Source: Proteles cristata cristata (taxonomy: Eukaryota; Chordata; Mammalia; Carnivora; Hyaenidae). Taken from it: a DNA stretch of 64,000 bases. Location of the stretch: NCBI GenBank assembly GCA_017311185.1, contig JAESUZ010002593.1, forward strand, positions 248,001-312,000, given 5' to 3'. Below, in pieces: positions 1 through 14,100 of this stretch; position 1 is the stretch's first letter; each line of letters opens with the position of its first letter. A program made the position numbers and the translations under genes. A model generated the notes under the pieces. That model searched no databases, was not told where the DNA came from, and was given only the letters and a program-made list of their open reading frames with translations.

Positions 1-456
1 GCAGCACTCTCCACAATAGCTAAAACATGGAAAGAGCCTAAGTGTCCATCCACGGACGAATGGATCGAGATGTGGTTTATCTATACCATGGAATCCTACA
101 TGGCAATGAGAAACAATGAAATCTGGCCTGTGTAGCAACATGGATGGACCTTGAGGGTGTTATGCTGAGCGAAACAAGTCAGGCAGAGGACAGATGCCAT
201 ATGTTTGCACATATAGGAGGATTAGGGGGAACTTAATGAAGGACCCTGGGGGAGGAGAACAGGCGAAAATAGTGGGGGAGGGGGAGGGAGCCAAACCATG
301 AGAGACTCTCGAATGCTGAGAACAAACTCAGGGCTGATAGGGGTGGGGGGCAGGGGAAGGGGGGTGATGGGCATGTAAGAGGGCACTTGTTGGGATGAGC
401 ACTGGGTGTTATATGGAAACCAACTTGACAATAAACTATTTGTAAAAAAAAAAAAA
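1..456 (+). mobile_element. LINE-1 3' end (ORF2 end and 3' UTR, truncated by window edge)
   Basis: The last bases of ORF2 run to a stop at about 135. A 3' UTR with G-rich purine tracts (about 245-375) follows, then a tail signal AATAAA near 431 and poly(A) 445-456. Same family as the copies at 24915 and 56478. The 5' part is off the window. Confidence 0.9.
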
Positions 457-1789
457 GATAAGGGTCCAGTGAGAAAGATACTAAAGATTTCCTCAAAATA
501 TTTAAATAAAATTATGATAAATATTAACCAGGAAAAGTACAGATATTTTTAGAGTAGCTAACAGGGCAATCCCTAATCTATGGCTTCTGTGACGAAGTAC
601 GCCGAGTCTGCATGGTAGATAAAAACAGAACATCAGTGAGCAGGAGGGGAACACTCTGTGACGAAGATCCTGGGAAGGGCTCGAAATGTTTACGAAAGTC
701 ATGGCTGGCGTCCCCGCAGCGAACAGGGAGAGCACAAGAGAAGGCTACGAAGCGGATAAGGAGACGACGCTTTATCCTCAGAACAACGGGAAACCTCTCG
801 ACACTTTTCCTGAAGAATTCAAGGAAAGAGGCCACAAAAGTCACCGGGACAAGAACACCGTGGCGGCCACGCATGAGGCTCTCCGCTGAGGACGAGCGCG
901 AGCCCGAGCGAGGCCACGGTCCACGGGAGTGACAAGAGAAGTAGCTGAGGACAAAGGCAAAGAAGGAGAGACATAAAGATGCACTGAGACAGTTGGGGTA
1001 GGTCCGTCGGAATGAACAAATGCAGCAACCTCGTGGATGTGGAGGTACATGTGGGGAGAGGTCACACATCCACGATGTTTCCGCTCTAAGCAGTCAGGTA
1101 CTAAGAAAGCCAGGAGCAGATGATGTGAGCTAACGGGACCTGCCCGGGAAGCTAGTTTTGGCACGCTGACGATGTTCCACTGGCGGAGCTCAGGAGAGAA
1201 ACAGGGCTCGACACGTGGACAAAGACTGAAGAGTGGCTGTGACCGCCCACGGAGCGTGACAGAGTGACAGGAGACTCAGAGCCTAAATCTCATGGAACGT
1301 CCACATCTGGATGTTCAGAGAGGCCTGAGAACTGGGAACTAGAAGGGGACCCAGCCAGATGGCCAGAAAACCGAGGACCGTATCCCAGAAGCCAAGGGAA
1401 GAAACTCCCCAACAAGAATTGCTCAGCATTTGTTAAATTCTAGTCAGAGATGAGGTAAAATGAGGCATGGAACATGGCCACCAAATTTACAACAGGAATG
1501 TAGGGGGTAACTGTGGGAAAGAGTAGCTCTTAGGATTATCATGATTCCTCTCATCCTGTAGTCACATTGCTGTTAATATGAGGTGGTGTAGTAAAGACAG
1601 GAGTCAGATCAACAAGGTTCAAGAAGTAAACGGCCGAATGACAGAAAACGGCCCTTACAAGGATCCAACGGAGAAACACGTTGAAGGCACAGATGACACT
1701 CATAACGTCAAAGCAATCAGCGCATGTTAAGCACCTCGCGAGGCAAACAGACTGGTTCATATGTCTCTGCCCCAGGTAGCTGTGCTCAC
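457..1789. other. Intron 26 (start), no recognised feature
   Basis: Single-copy-looking DNA, with 600-1300 moderately GC-rich and several CpG. Short frames on both strands have no family resemblance. The 3' neighbour exon is outside the window. Confidence 0.6.
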
Positions 1790-2172
1790 CTAAAATCTTC
1801 ATCAACCCTGCTGAAGCGTGTCTGCTCCTTTGGCAAGGCTCCACGGCCAAATATGGGCTCCAGATACACCCACTTCCTCTGAATGTGGTTTAAATTCTGT
1901 AGGTATTCGTCTAATTCTGCAAGTTTCCTTTCCCAAATGGATACTTTATCTTCAAATCCCTTATAATAAGGAGAATCCTTTAAGGACTGAAGAAGGCATC
2001 TATTATCTCCAACTTGATTTACGATGTCTTTCCAGTCCTTAATCAGCTTGATAGTTCGGCTTTGGCTGTCTTCATAATCAACCAATGTAAATACCGCTCC
2101 AACTCCCCAAAGATCGAGTTCACGTAAAGCTTCTCTGATTGTAACTTCACCTTGTGCCCGACTATTTAAATC
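1790..2172 (-). CDS. DYNC2H1: DYNC2H1 exon 26 (last exon in window)
   Basis: 383 nt, residues about 1249-1376, starting [20 protein letters not shown], through [20 protein letters not shown] and [20 protein letters not shown], to RVDEDF plus AG. Acceptor aaatag, donor gtgagc. [15 protein letters not shown] and W.YLEPIFG are dynein linker signatures. The next exon is off the left edge. Confidence 0.97.
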
Positions 2173-5100
2173 CTATTTAACATAAAATACACATATTTCC
2201 TTTTCAACATTAATTATATAAATAAACCATACAACATTTACTTTGTAAGACAATATATTTTACTTGGCTTTTTACATTAAAGAAAAAAATAAGTGAATAT
2301 ATTTTACATTTAATCCAAAAGAATTAATTACCAGCTAAGGTATCAGGAGATATCAGATACAAAGTATCCAAGCTCACATAGTCAAAGTGTAATATTAAAG
2401 ACCTGCCATAAGCTTTTTACTTTTAAAAAAGAATGAAAACTTAAGAATTCATCACAAAACACAAAAATAGTCAGGCTTATTTAAAATTTTGCAGACTTCA
2501 AAACGTGCAGTGAACTTAATTTAAGTTCTGACACACGTGAGGTGATGAATAATCCTCCTCTACAGTGGTCATGCTGCATAAACGCACCACTATCTAAACA
2601 GGCTCCAGGAATCCGAACAAACACGAAGATACACCTATTAAACAGGGAAGAAAATAACCTGACGTCAAAAGTCCTTTTACTTTTACACCAAACAGGCAGA
2701 ACACCACACAGAGTCTGACGCTGCTGATGCCCGAAGGCTGTACCATTTCTCCTTTGATCAGAGCCCTTTCCTAAACCTGATTTGCAACCTGGTTCTTGGT
2801 ATAACTCTCTGGATTTTGCTATTTCTTAGCTTGTATTTATAATATACCCCAAGATTTTAAATGTATTTTATGTAACATGATTTGTATTGGTTTGTTGTTT
2901 TTTTTTTTTTTAAATGTTTTATTTATTTTTGAGAGAGAAATAGAGACAGCGTGAGCAGGGGAGCGTCAGAAAGAGGGAGTTACAGAATCCGAAGACAGGC
3001 TCCAGGCTCTGAGCTGTCAGCACAGAGCCCGACGTGAGGCTCGAACCCACAAACCGTGAGATCATGACCTGAGCCGAAGTCAGATGCTTAACCGACTGAG
3101 CCCCCCAGGTGCCCTATATTGGTTTCCTTTTTGATTAAAGCTGACTATATTCTTAAACCAAGATTTTTTTTTTTTCGTATCGTCTTCTTTCTCTCAGGGA
3201 AGGGGTTTCCGTTGCTTCTACACTCCTGTATAGATTCAGATGTGTTACTAAAGAAAGAGGAATGGACTAGTGGAACACTGTCACTATATTAAGAGAAGAA
3301 TATAATTTAACTTGCTGTTTTACTTCAATAAAATACAAAGCAAAACCATATGTTAACAAAGGCTGTGTTCGTGAGGTATTTAAACAAGTATGCTTACTTT
3401 AAGGTCTGAAGCTTTGGCAACAATTGTATCAGCTACTCTGAGGAGGTCACCAAACATTAATTTCTCCAGGCTAGTGCCCCGAGGAAGGCCAAGCAGACGA
3501 AAAAGGTCAAGCCAGTGATCTGGAGAAAGATGCTCCCCTCTGACGTATTTCAAGACAGGAATTACGGTCTGTTCAAAGAGAAGACAAAAGACAGACGTAC
3601 ACACAAGAATATGTGTCAAAATGCAAACTGTTATTTCCTTTTATGATCAGCTATAAAAATTTTAATTACTCTATTACCTTTAACAAACTTTAAATCAAAT
3701 TCTCAAATAGAATCGTATATAATTTATTAAACACTACCGTGGATACATGCAAATTTTCCTTTGTAGCGTGACAGATTTGAAAACATGACCTAAAATGTTT
3801 CTATTTTTATTATTTTAGGAAATGACCTATATCCTAAATATGCTAAATGACTCAGATCCTAAATTGCTCTAAGAGGTATAAACACTCCAGTTTAACTTTA
3901 ACTATAAATTTCTTAGCTATAACTTTTCAAAACGGTAGCAGAAATATCAATAATATCTATGTCTTAGTCCATACTTCCTATTTTGTTCATGTAATGGAAT
4001 CATTAAAAATCAGAAGCTACAGGGGCGCCTGGGTGGCTTAGTCGGTTAAGCGTCCAACTTTCGCTTAGGTCATGATCTCGCGGTTCGTGGGTTCGAGCCC
4101 CACGTCAGGCTCTGTGCTGACTGCCAGCTCAGGGCCTGGAGTCTGTTTCGGAGTCTGTCGCTCCCTCTCTCTCTGACCCTCCCCTGCTCACGCTGTCTCT
4201 CTCTCTCTCTCCTAGAAATAAATAAAACATTTAAAAAAAAAAAATCAGAAGCTACAAGTACAGCTCCCTCAGCTATATAATTAAAAGACATATGAAAGGT
4301 GCAAATCTCATTCAAAAATAGTACAGTAAGTAAAGCTATCTTACTTTGTATTTGTCAACTTCTGATTGTAATTTCACCGTCATAACCGAATGTTCTTCAA
4401 CTTTCCTTAATCTGTCATGCCAATTCACCAAAAATTCTTCAAACACATGTGTCTTGGTCCTGTAACATACCAGGAATACACCTCAAAATGTACCTCCCAA
4501 AAAACACTACCAAATTACAAGAATCTAAATAATGTTTATGACTCAAACCGAAAAGTAATCCAATCTTCACAGGCCATTTCCTCAAGCCTCTGCTGAAACT
4601 CTTCATAAAGGGCCCAAATTTGTGCACAGCTCTCAATGTCCTTAGAGATGCTATCTGCCAAAGACAAGCTGGGCTCTTCTAGCCCAAAATGATGGCAATC
4701 ATCACTATGGAAACAAAGAGTGAAATATCGTCAGATTTTAAAAACTGTTAAATATCACTAAGCTTATTTAACTGCATTCCCTGTGTGTGTGCATATTTGA
4801 TAGTGAAGGTACCCAGTGGGGACTGCATAAGAATTTTACTTTAACTACTTAAGTATAACCTCTTTTAAATTCATAAACATGCATTTCTCCACAGGAGTCA
4901 AAGTAGAGTTGATAACAACTATATTTTAAGTCCACCTTAGGTCATAAATGATAATAGTGTAAATACTGAGAATGATAGATATTCATGGACTGAGAAGAGG
5001 TTAATATTAATACCTCTTAAGGATTAGGTTCCAGAATATAAGATATCCTTCATCTAACTGGTCCTAAAACCTTCATTCACACATGAAGACCATTATCTTA

Positions 5101-8100
5101 TGGAAGCATTTGCTTAAGAGACTAAACCTAAAATAATGCTTAAACTTAATACTTTGTAACATAAAACAACAATTTTTTCCTTGGAAACCTCGTATTATTG
5201 TTGTAGGTTCGTTTTTCTTCTCAGGGTCTCTGAAAGCAATTTTCCATTAATTTCATATTCCTCATTTTTGTCTACAATGAAATCACAGAAAGCCAAGTAT
5301 TCCAACTCCCATTGTAACTCAGTTTTCTGTTCTGTTTCTAAACCTAACCAGAGATTTGCTTCTTTTAATATCCTTCTATACTCCACCCACAACTCCTAAG
5401 ACAGGAGTAGCATAAGCACTTAGAATTATTATTTTTAAAACTGCAAAAGTTCATGGGCGCCTGGGTGGCTCAGTCGGCCGAGTGTCCAACTTCGGCTCAG
5501 GTCATGATCTCACGATTCGTGGGTTTGAGCCCCATGTTGGGCTCTGTGCTGACAGCTCAGAGCCTGGATCCTGCTTCGGATTCTGTATCTCCCTCTCTCT
5601 CTGACCCTCCCCTGCTCACTCGCTCGCTCTCTCTCCTTCTCAGAAATAAATAAAACATTAAAAAAATTTTTTTTTAAACTGCACAAGTTCATAAAAAAAG
5701 ACTAAGACAGATATAAGAAAGTTACTAATAAGGAACACTTTCTAAAGATACATAGAAATGTATGTATTGGCTTAGTACATAGAAATATATGTATTAATAC
5801 ATATATTGGCTTAATACATAGAAATAGAAATCAAAATGACATCTATCCATTTTAAAGAAAAAACATACACAAGCTTTTTCCTTATGACTTCAAGATCATC
5901 AAACTCAATCTTTTTCTCTTTTATTGACTTGGCACTTTTATCAAGAGTACTCTGCAGGCCAGTTTCTATAATATCGTCACCAGGCTTTAGTTGGTCCCAA
6001 CGAGCTTTAAATTTTTCCAATTCTTGGTAATAGATCTGAAGACGCAACTGGACATTCCCTTTCATCACTTCAATCTATGAGACAAAAGAGTTTACATAAT
6101 TCAGTTTAGATAAAGTCTCACTTTATTTTCACATTTTATATCTAACACTTTCTATTTAGAGGTGATAAAACACCAAAACAAATTTTTCAATAGAATGTTT
6201 TCAATTATTGACTCCAAGTACATAAAATTAGGATGTCAAAAATACAGACTGAGACCATAAATAATCAAGAACAAGAGATAAACAGCCTGCATCATCATTA
6301 AAAACTCGTCCATGTGCCCAGCGCCTCCGCCACAGTCATCAGCAAAGCTGATGTGGTAGCACTTGTCTGACCGATGCCCACCAGTCGTGCCAGCCGGCAC
6401 AGAGCTGCATGACCCAGGGGGTGTGTCCCAGCCTCTGCGCAGAAGAGTAAGCACAACAGGTGTGTCTAACTACCAGGTGTCCCCTTCAAAGTCATAGTAA
6501 GCAAGCCTATTCACTCATAAGGAAAACTGAAAATGAGATTACCTGAATTCCTTATATGGCAAGATATAAACACAAACTAATGAGAGGATCATTTAAATAA
6601 AGTGTTTTACTGTATGGAAGTACTAAGAGTCCAATTCCATCCACAATGTCACATTCTTACCTACCTGAGCTACGAGGGAATAAATCTAAGCCAGAAATCT
6701 TCAGTGAGAAAAAAAAATCAAGTTTTCACTTTAACAAAATGACTAAATGGTTCTTACCTGATCTTTAATCATAAGTTGGTGACTTTCCATCATCAACTCA
6801 AATTTATCCCACTTAGCCTTCAGATTGCTAATTGTTTCCAAACCTCCACCTGCCACAGTTCGTAAAAGTCTGTTTTTATCTTCAGCTTCTTGGAATAAGG
6901 GCAAAATCTAAAGGTTGAAGAAATAACGTTAAAATAAAAAACAACCTATTTTGTCAAATTTCTTAAAAGATTCCATTTATTTTAGGGATGCCTGGGTAGC
7001 TCAGTCAGTTAAGCATCTGACTCTTGATTTCAGCTCAGGTCAAGGACTCATAGTTTGTTGGTTTGAGCCGCTACGTCGGCTCCGTGCTGACAGCACAGTC
7101 TCCTTGGGATTCTGTCTCTCTCTCTCTCTCCCTCTCACTCAAAATAAACAAATAAATAGTAAAAAAAAAAAAAAAAAAAAAAATTTAAAGGGGCCTCAGT
7201 GGCTCAGTCAGCTAAGCATATGACTTTGGCTCAGGTCCTGACCTCGTGATTTGTGAGTTCAAGCCCTGCTTCAGGTGAGCATGGGCCCCACTTCAGGTGA
7301 GCTCCACTTCTCTCTGCCCCTTGCTCACTTGCACCATCTCTCTTTCAAAACAATGAAACTAAAAAATAAGTAAAATTTTGAAAAAGATTCTATTCTGTTA
7401 TGTAACTTGTTATTTTTCTAAAATAAAGATTTTTGCTTTTAAATAATTTGTTAAATTCCTGGATATGAAGTTGCTGACGCTTACTTATTACCATATACAA
7501 ACTCGACTAAGGCCCTCCACGGGAAAGGTGACAGGGGGCGTGGGGTGGCCGCGCGGCCTGAGGGAACCGTGAGCCTGCGCACACCGCTGGAGCTATGCAG
7601 GCGAGGCCCCCCATCTTTCTCCCGGGCAACTGTCACGGGGCTGCTAAAAGGACTAACATCGGGGATGGCGTAGGGGCAGGGCGAGCTCCGCATTTCGCTA
7701 ACCGAGAAGGAACCGGCACCAGGAAAGCCACCCGAGGAACGGACACCCGGGGAAGCGAAGGCGAGTCACGCTGCACTAGGGAACCCAGAGGAGGCGGCAA
7801 AGGAGAGTCCGGGTGTGGCCCCACACAGGACAGAGCCTCCCCGCGGCGCCCGGCAGGCAGGCGTGGGCGTGGCTCTGCTCCAAAGCCGGCGGGGGCTCCC
7901 CGGGGCGCCGGGTCGGCCCCAGGCCCCACCTCGCCGCCGCCGCCCCGCACGGGACCGCGCAGCTCCTCCCGCCTCCCACGCGTGGCCGGCGCGGCTCGCG
8001 GCTCCGCGGCTCCTGCCAGGGCACCTCTGCCTCCCCTCGCCCCGCTCCGCGGGCCCCCCGCCGCCGGCTCCGGCGCCCCGCGTAAACCCCCGCGTAATCC

Positions 8101-11100
8101 GGCCGTCCTACCCTGCTCTACACCCTCCATGCGCTGCCGTCACCCACGCGGCCTGGCCCAGTGCTGTGCTTTCACATTTCATGCCTAGAGGGACGGCTTT
8201 TAGATTTATGTCAAATTAAGAAATGGAGTCTCCACGCTAAAGTCCACGCTCCTCATGAAACTTCCGTCTGATGTCCCAACCCCCAGCCCGGCCACTGTCC
8301 AGACACCTTCCTCCTCCAGCCACCCTCATTCTCAGGAAACGCTACCATCAGCTTCCCAGGGGCCCAAGCCCAGCACCTTGGGACACATTTATTGCTGTCT
8401 CTCTAACCCTCTCTATGGAAAGTGTATCATTTCACCTCTCTCTCAGCAATCTTTACCATATGAAGTCCACCACACAAGAGCGACACATCAAAGTTTCTCT
8501 TATGATGTGAAACATGTCTCTTCCTTCTTCTAAACGTAGTTAAAATCATCCATTATATAACAACTCCATATGCAAGTCTGTGTGAGGGGGGTGGGGGTGG
8601 GTGTGTATGAGAGAAAGAGAATGTGTGTCGTGCTAGTTCAGCTCAACTTTCCCACTCAGTATCCTCAGGCACAGCAAGAAGTATTAAGCACTGTCTTATT
8701 CTGATGCGCCGCATTCTAGCGGACTACCTAGTCCTGAAGACGACATTAACCATGACTCGCACATAGCACTGGAGTCCAACCAGGAGCTCACGATACAGAC
8801 TCTCTTGTAATACTGAAATTAAATGATTATTTCTAAATAGTCACATAAAATTACCTAATTTAAACATTCCAGCACAGTAAAAATAAGTTGGTAACTTTAC
8901 TTGGCGATTCTCACCTCCGGTTTCTGCTGCTGTAGCCTACTGTACTGCAAATTTGCATCACCAATCTCTTCCACAGACTGGGGCATAACTGTTAAGACGT
9001 CCATAGCCTCAGTTACAAATGTATCGATTTCATGTAAGTGAGCTGAATAGGCAACAGTGAAACAGAATGTTACTGTCACCAAAAATATTCCATTGCATCA
9101 TTTTAAAATCAGACTATTGGAAGTAATCACTATATAACATTAAATCTTAAATTATTATTTGCTCATACAACAGAATTTTAAAATACAGAATAAGAAATGC
9201 CTTGTCATGCAAATTTAGTTGTTTCACATTATACCTCAAAATTTTGACAAAATTGAAATGTACTCATTCTCAGTATATTTTACTCAAAATTGGCAAACCT
9301 TCCAGTCTTTTAGATAATATGCTAAAACACCTCAGTTCACCTGAAAAAGAAACAGTGTAGTATTTTGGAAAATATTAGTAAGTGAAAAGACAAATACATT
9401 ATGGCAGAATTACCTACCTTCCTCAGTACTACATGCAACAAATGGATACTGGCTCATACTATAAAAAGCAAAAACGCCTTCCATTTTTAGACATCTTAAA
9501 AGTCAGGTTTGGACTTACCTACTTCACTAAAGTTATCATTTAAAATTTTTTTTTTAATGTTTTATTTATTTCTAGGAGAGAGAGAGACAGCGTGAGCAGG
9601 GGAGGTCAGAGAGAGAGGGAGTCACAGACTGAAACAGGCTCCAGGCTCCAAGCTGGCAGTCAGCACAGAGCCCGACGCGGGGCTCGAACCCACGAACCGT
9701 GAGATCATGACCTAAGCGAAAGTCGGCCGCTTAACCGACTAAGCCACCCAGGCGCCCCTAAAGTTATCATTTTAAGCACATTTCATTTCATAATACTATC
9801 TAGCTGGATTTTAATCATCATTGGGATTTACATTCATAACTATCCAAGTACATGCCTTTGTATAACATTAAGTTAAAATAAAAATTAAAAAGTGTCTTAC
9901 CCTGGATGGACTTCTTCAAAGAAAGAACAAGCATATCAAACAGCTTCTGGATGAGATCATCAATCACAGTCTTCACAGGATTACAATTAATATTTAAACA
10001 ATCTACCTTGACCACACTGAAAAATACCAATTGACATATTTTGACATGAAAAAGACTTATCAGAGGAAGATGCTCAGTATGATGTTTTTATATAACACAT
10101 TTCAAAATGTAACTCAGAAAGTATTGTTGTAATCTCCAAGCACAGTTAGATTTCATTTAGTAAAAATGCTTTCCACCTACTATTAGGGAGTTTTCAAGAA
10201 ACATGATTTTGTTAGAAACCAGTTTTTTATCATCCAGTGTGTCAGCTTTTAAAATAACATAGCACATTATAAATCCCTAGAGTCTGAATGTGAATGTACT
10301 TAAACATTTACAAGCTCTTTACCTGTAACAGCATGTAACGTACATAGTTAAATGTTTATAACATAAATTCACTATTCTGCAAGGCACAAACAATGGTGAT
10401 AAGGGAAAACGAAAAGAGGGTGAACAGAGATGATTAAGGCGCTACGGCTGTAACACGATGCCACTTCATACCTATCAAATGAGCAAAAATGTAAAGAACT
10501 GCGAATTCATGTCTCTAGCTTTGTGGGCAAACAGAACCCTCAAAACGTCTGCTCAGAGCAGAAGACCACGCAGCTTTCATGCGAGGCTGGCCGTGTATAC
10601 CAGACAGTTTGTCTTACTAACTTCACCTGGAGAATTAACCCAAGGAAATTTTCAGAGCAGACTCCAAGACTTTATATACAAATAGCTCTTCGAAGCATTA
10701 ATTATAATAGTGAAAAATTAGGAATGCTGCAAATACAAAAGTGGCTAATTATATATCCATACAATTAAAGAAAATCACATTTTTGAGGACTAAGTAGTAA
10801 CAAGAAAAATACTAAGTATTAGTGTTAAATAAAATTAATAGGATACATTACGATCCAAATTTTTAAGTATATGTACTAATATGTCCATAACATGAAATAC
10901 TAAGAAAAGTTTTGGTATTTTAAGTAATTTATAAAACAAATGTACTATTTTAATCAAAAAACAGGCATATATTTTTAATAACATTAATTCTTTACACACA
11001 ATAACCTTTTTTAAACTTTTTCATTTTTTAAAAAATTTTTTATATTTTATTTATTTCTGAGACAGAGAGAGACAGAGCATGATTGGGGCAGGGCCAGAGA

Positions 11101-14100
11101 GAGAGGGAGACACAGAATCTGAAACAGGCTCCAGGCTCTAGTCTGTCAGCACAGGGCCCGACGTGGGGCTCGAACCCATGAACTGTGAGACTGTGACCTG
11201 AGCCGAAGTTGGATGCTTAACTGACTGAGCCACCCAGGCACTCCCCACAATATCCTTAACACTAATTGTAATGTTCTAAGCAGAGATTGCACCAGACTTG
11301 TTCATCAGGAAAAAACCTCTGGTTTATCTTGAAATAACAAAATTTTTAAAAAGTTTGGAAACTATGGTCACAAAGATTATTTAGAAAGCTACTCATCCTT
11401 TTTGAAGCACAGAGCCAGGTGATATTTTAGAAAATAAATTATATGAGGGGCGCCTGGGTGGCTTAGTCGGTTAAGCGTCCGACTTTCACTTAGGTCATGA
11501 TCTCGTGGTTCGTGGGTTCGAGCCCCGCGTCGGGCTCTGTGCTGACTGCCAGCTCAGAGCCTGGAGCCTGTTTCAGTCTGTGACTCCTCTCTGACCCTCC
11601 CCTGCTCATGCTGTCTCTCTCTCTCTCCTAGAAATAAATAAAAAATATTAAAAAAAAAAAAAAAGGAAAAGAAATGAGTTAAATCCTCACTTTTATTATA
11701 AAAATAGGATATTCTCTTAAAGATTCACATATTTTCAATCACCCACTAACTGGAGTGGTTTTAACTCCAGTTTTTAACCAGTACAATATACCAATTCACT
11801 TAATACATGAAGTTTTAGGGGCGCCTGGGTGGCTCAGTCAGTTAAGTGTCTGACGTCGGCTCAGGTCATGATCTCACAGTTCGTAGGTTTGAGCCCCACG
11901 TCGAGCTCTGTGCTCTCAGCTAGCTCAGAGCCTGGAGCCTGCTTCAGATTCTGTGTCTCCCTCTTTCTCTGACCCTCCCCTGCTCATGCTGTCTCTCTCT
12001 CATAAATAAATAAAACATTTAAAAAATTTGTTAAAGGGGCTCCTGGGTGGCTTAGTCGGTTAAGCGTCCTACTTTCGCTTCGGTCATGATCTCGCGGTTA
12101 GTGGGTCCGAGCCCCACATCGGGCTCTGTGCTGACTGCCAGCTCAGAGCCTGGAGCCTATTTCAGAGTCTGTGTCTCCCTCTCTCTCTGACCCTCCCCTG
12201 CTCACGCTGTCTCTGTCTCTCTCTCTCTCTCTCCTAGAAATAAAAAAAATAATAATAAAAATAAAAAAATAAAAAATTTGTTAAAAAATATATGAAGTTT
12301 TATATAATTTTTGAAATTTTGACACATAAAATGTCAAGATTTCTATTATTTGATAAAGACAGATTATTTTAGGGGCGCCTGGGTGGCTTAGTCGGTTAAG
12401 CGTCCGACTTTCGCTTAGGTCATGATCTCGCGGTTCGTGGGTTCGAGCCCCGCGTCGGGCTCTGTGCTGACTGCCAGCTCAGAGCCTGGAGCCTGTTTCA
12501 GTCTGTGACTCCCTCTCTCTCTGACCCTCCCTGTTCACACTGTCTCTCTCTCTCTCTCTCTCCTAGAAATAAATAAAAAACATTAAAAAAAAAAAAAAAG
12601 ACAGATTATTTTAGGGGTGCCTGGGAGGCTCAGTCACTCAGGTGACTCAGTGGGATTGAGCTCCTGCATCGACACTAAAATTAATTATGCCATATTTTGC
12701 TGGTGAATTGCCATCACTAGGTGGTCTGATTACAGCAAAGTTGTACTCACCAACCACAGAATCCTGAGGACAGACTAACGTTCGCCCTTCAGTTGAAAAT
12801 ACTGGTGCTATGGAAATGAGGCTCCCTCAGCCATAGGTAACATGGGATCGCCCTAGATAAGCTGTCCCCAAATTATACCCTTACTGTGGCATCCAAAATA
12901 CATTAGAATACAGCTTTGGGGGTCACCCGGGAGGTTCAGTTGGTTGAGCATCTGACTCTTGATTTTGGCTCAGGTCACAATCCCAGGGTTGTGGGATCAA
13001 GGGCTCCACAGTGAGCACGGAGCCTGCCTGGGATTCTCTATCTCCCTCTGCCCCTCTCCCCTACTTCTCATTCTCTCAACAAAAGTTTAAGAAACAAACA
13101 GAAAACCAAAGACCGTATCCAACAGAGAAACCTCATATACGAACATTACAAAAGCACTCTCTCTTCCCTATTTCCAACCAGTACTAATGGTGTATCATGA
13201 TCTAAATCATCGGAGCTCGAACCCAAAAGACATTTATCTTTTCTCTGTTCCTCATCCCTCATCTTCCTCCAAAAGTAAGACCCCTTAATACTTCATACTG
13301 TTTTGTAGTATTTCATAGTATTTCTTCTTCCTCATTTTGAGTACCAACAACTTAATTCAGTTAATTATGGCTTAATTCAGTTAACTAAGTATGACTGTAC
13401 TATGAACAAAATCCAAATTGCCCAATTTACACTCTCCCAAATCTGTGCCTTCATTACCCCTTTCCAGGAACATTCCCTCGCATCCCTAATAAAACATTCA
13501 TTCCTCAAATTCTCAGTGAGCCAGTTACCCTCAGCACACAGACCCTTGTCCTAGGACGTCTGCTGTCACCTCCAGCTCTCCTTCTTCCTGTCAAAATCCC
13601 AGGTCAAGGCTTTCTATCAAGGCTTTCATTCTAGGGAATGAAACTTCCCTAATTTTGCCCCAAATGAGTGGGATGTCACTGTCATGCTGTACACACCTCC
13701 GGAGCCCTGAGTTCAGTCTCTAAAATGAAACACGCTATTCTATCTGGTATTGATAACAATTAATAATCGGTAAAATATACTGTGAACGTCACCCGTACCA
13801 GTACTTTATGTTCAAATTACTTGTTTAACTCCCAAAACACTGTGTCATCAGTATGACAGTTGTCATAACTACCTTTTTGTTTATTTTGAGAGAGAGAGCA
13901 CAAGAGCAAGGGAGGGGCAGAGAGAGGAAGAGAGAGTCCCAAGCAGACTCTGCACGGTCAGCAGAGAGCCCAACATGGGGCTTGAACCCACGAACCGTGA
14001 AATCACAACCTGAGCCAAAATCAAGACCTGGATGCTCAACTGACTGAGCCACCTAGGTGCCCCATACTAACTATTTTCAAGCTGAGGAAATTGAGGCTCA

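Noticed and set aside
4022..4110. tRNA-like A and B boxes suggesting tRNA genes
   Set aside because: These are heads of CAN SINEs with TC-rich bodies, A tails and flanking duplications, not folded tRNA genes.
7595..8219. Frames of 134-197 codons in the intron 20 GC-rich block
   Set aside because: Overlapping low-complexity frames on both strands with no domain, no splice support and no homology I recognise; GC-rich DNA lacks stop codons by chance.
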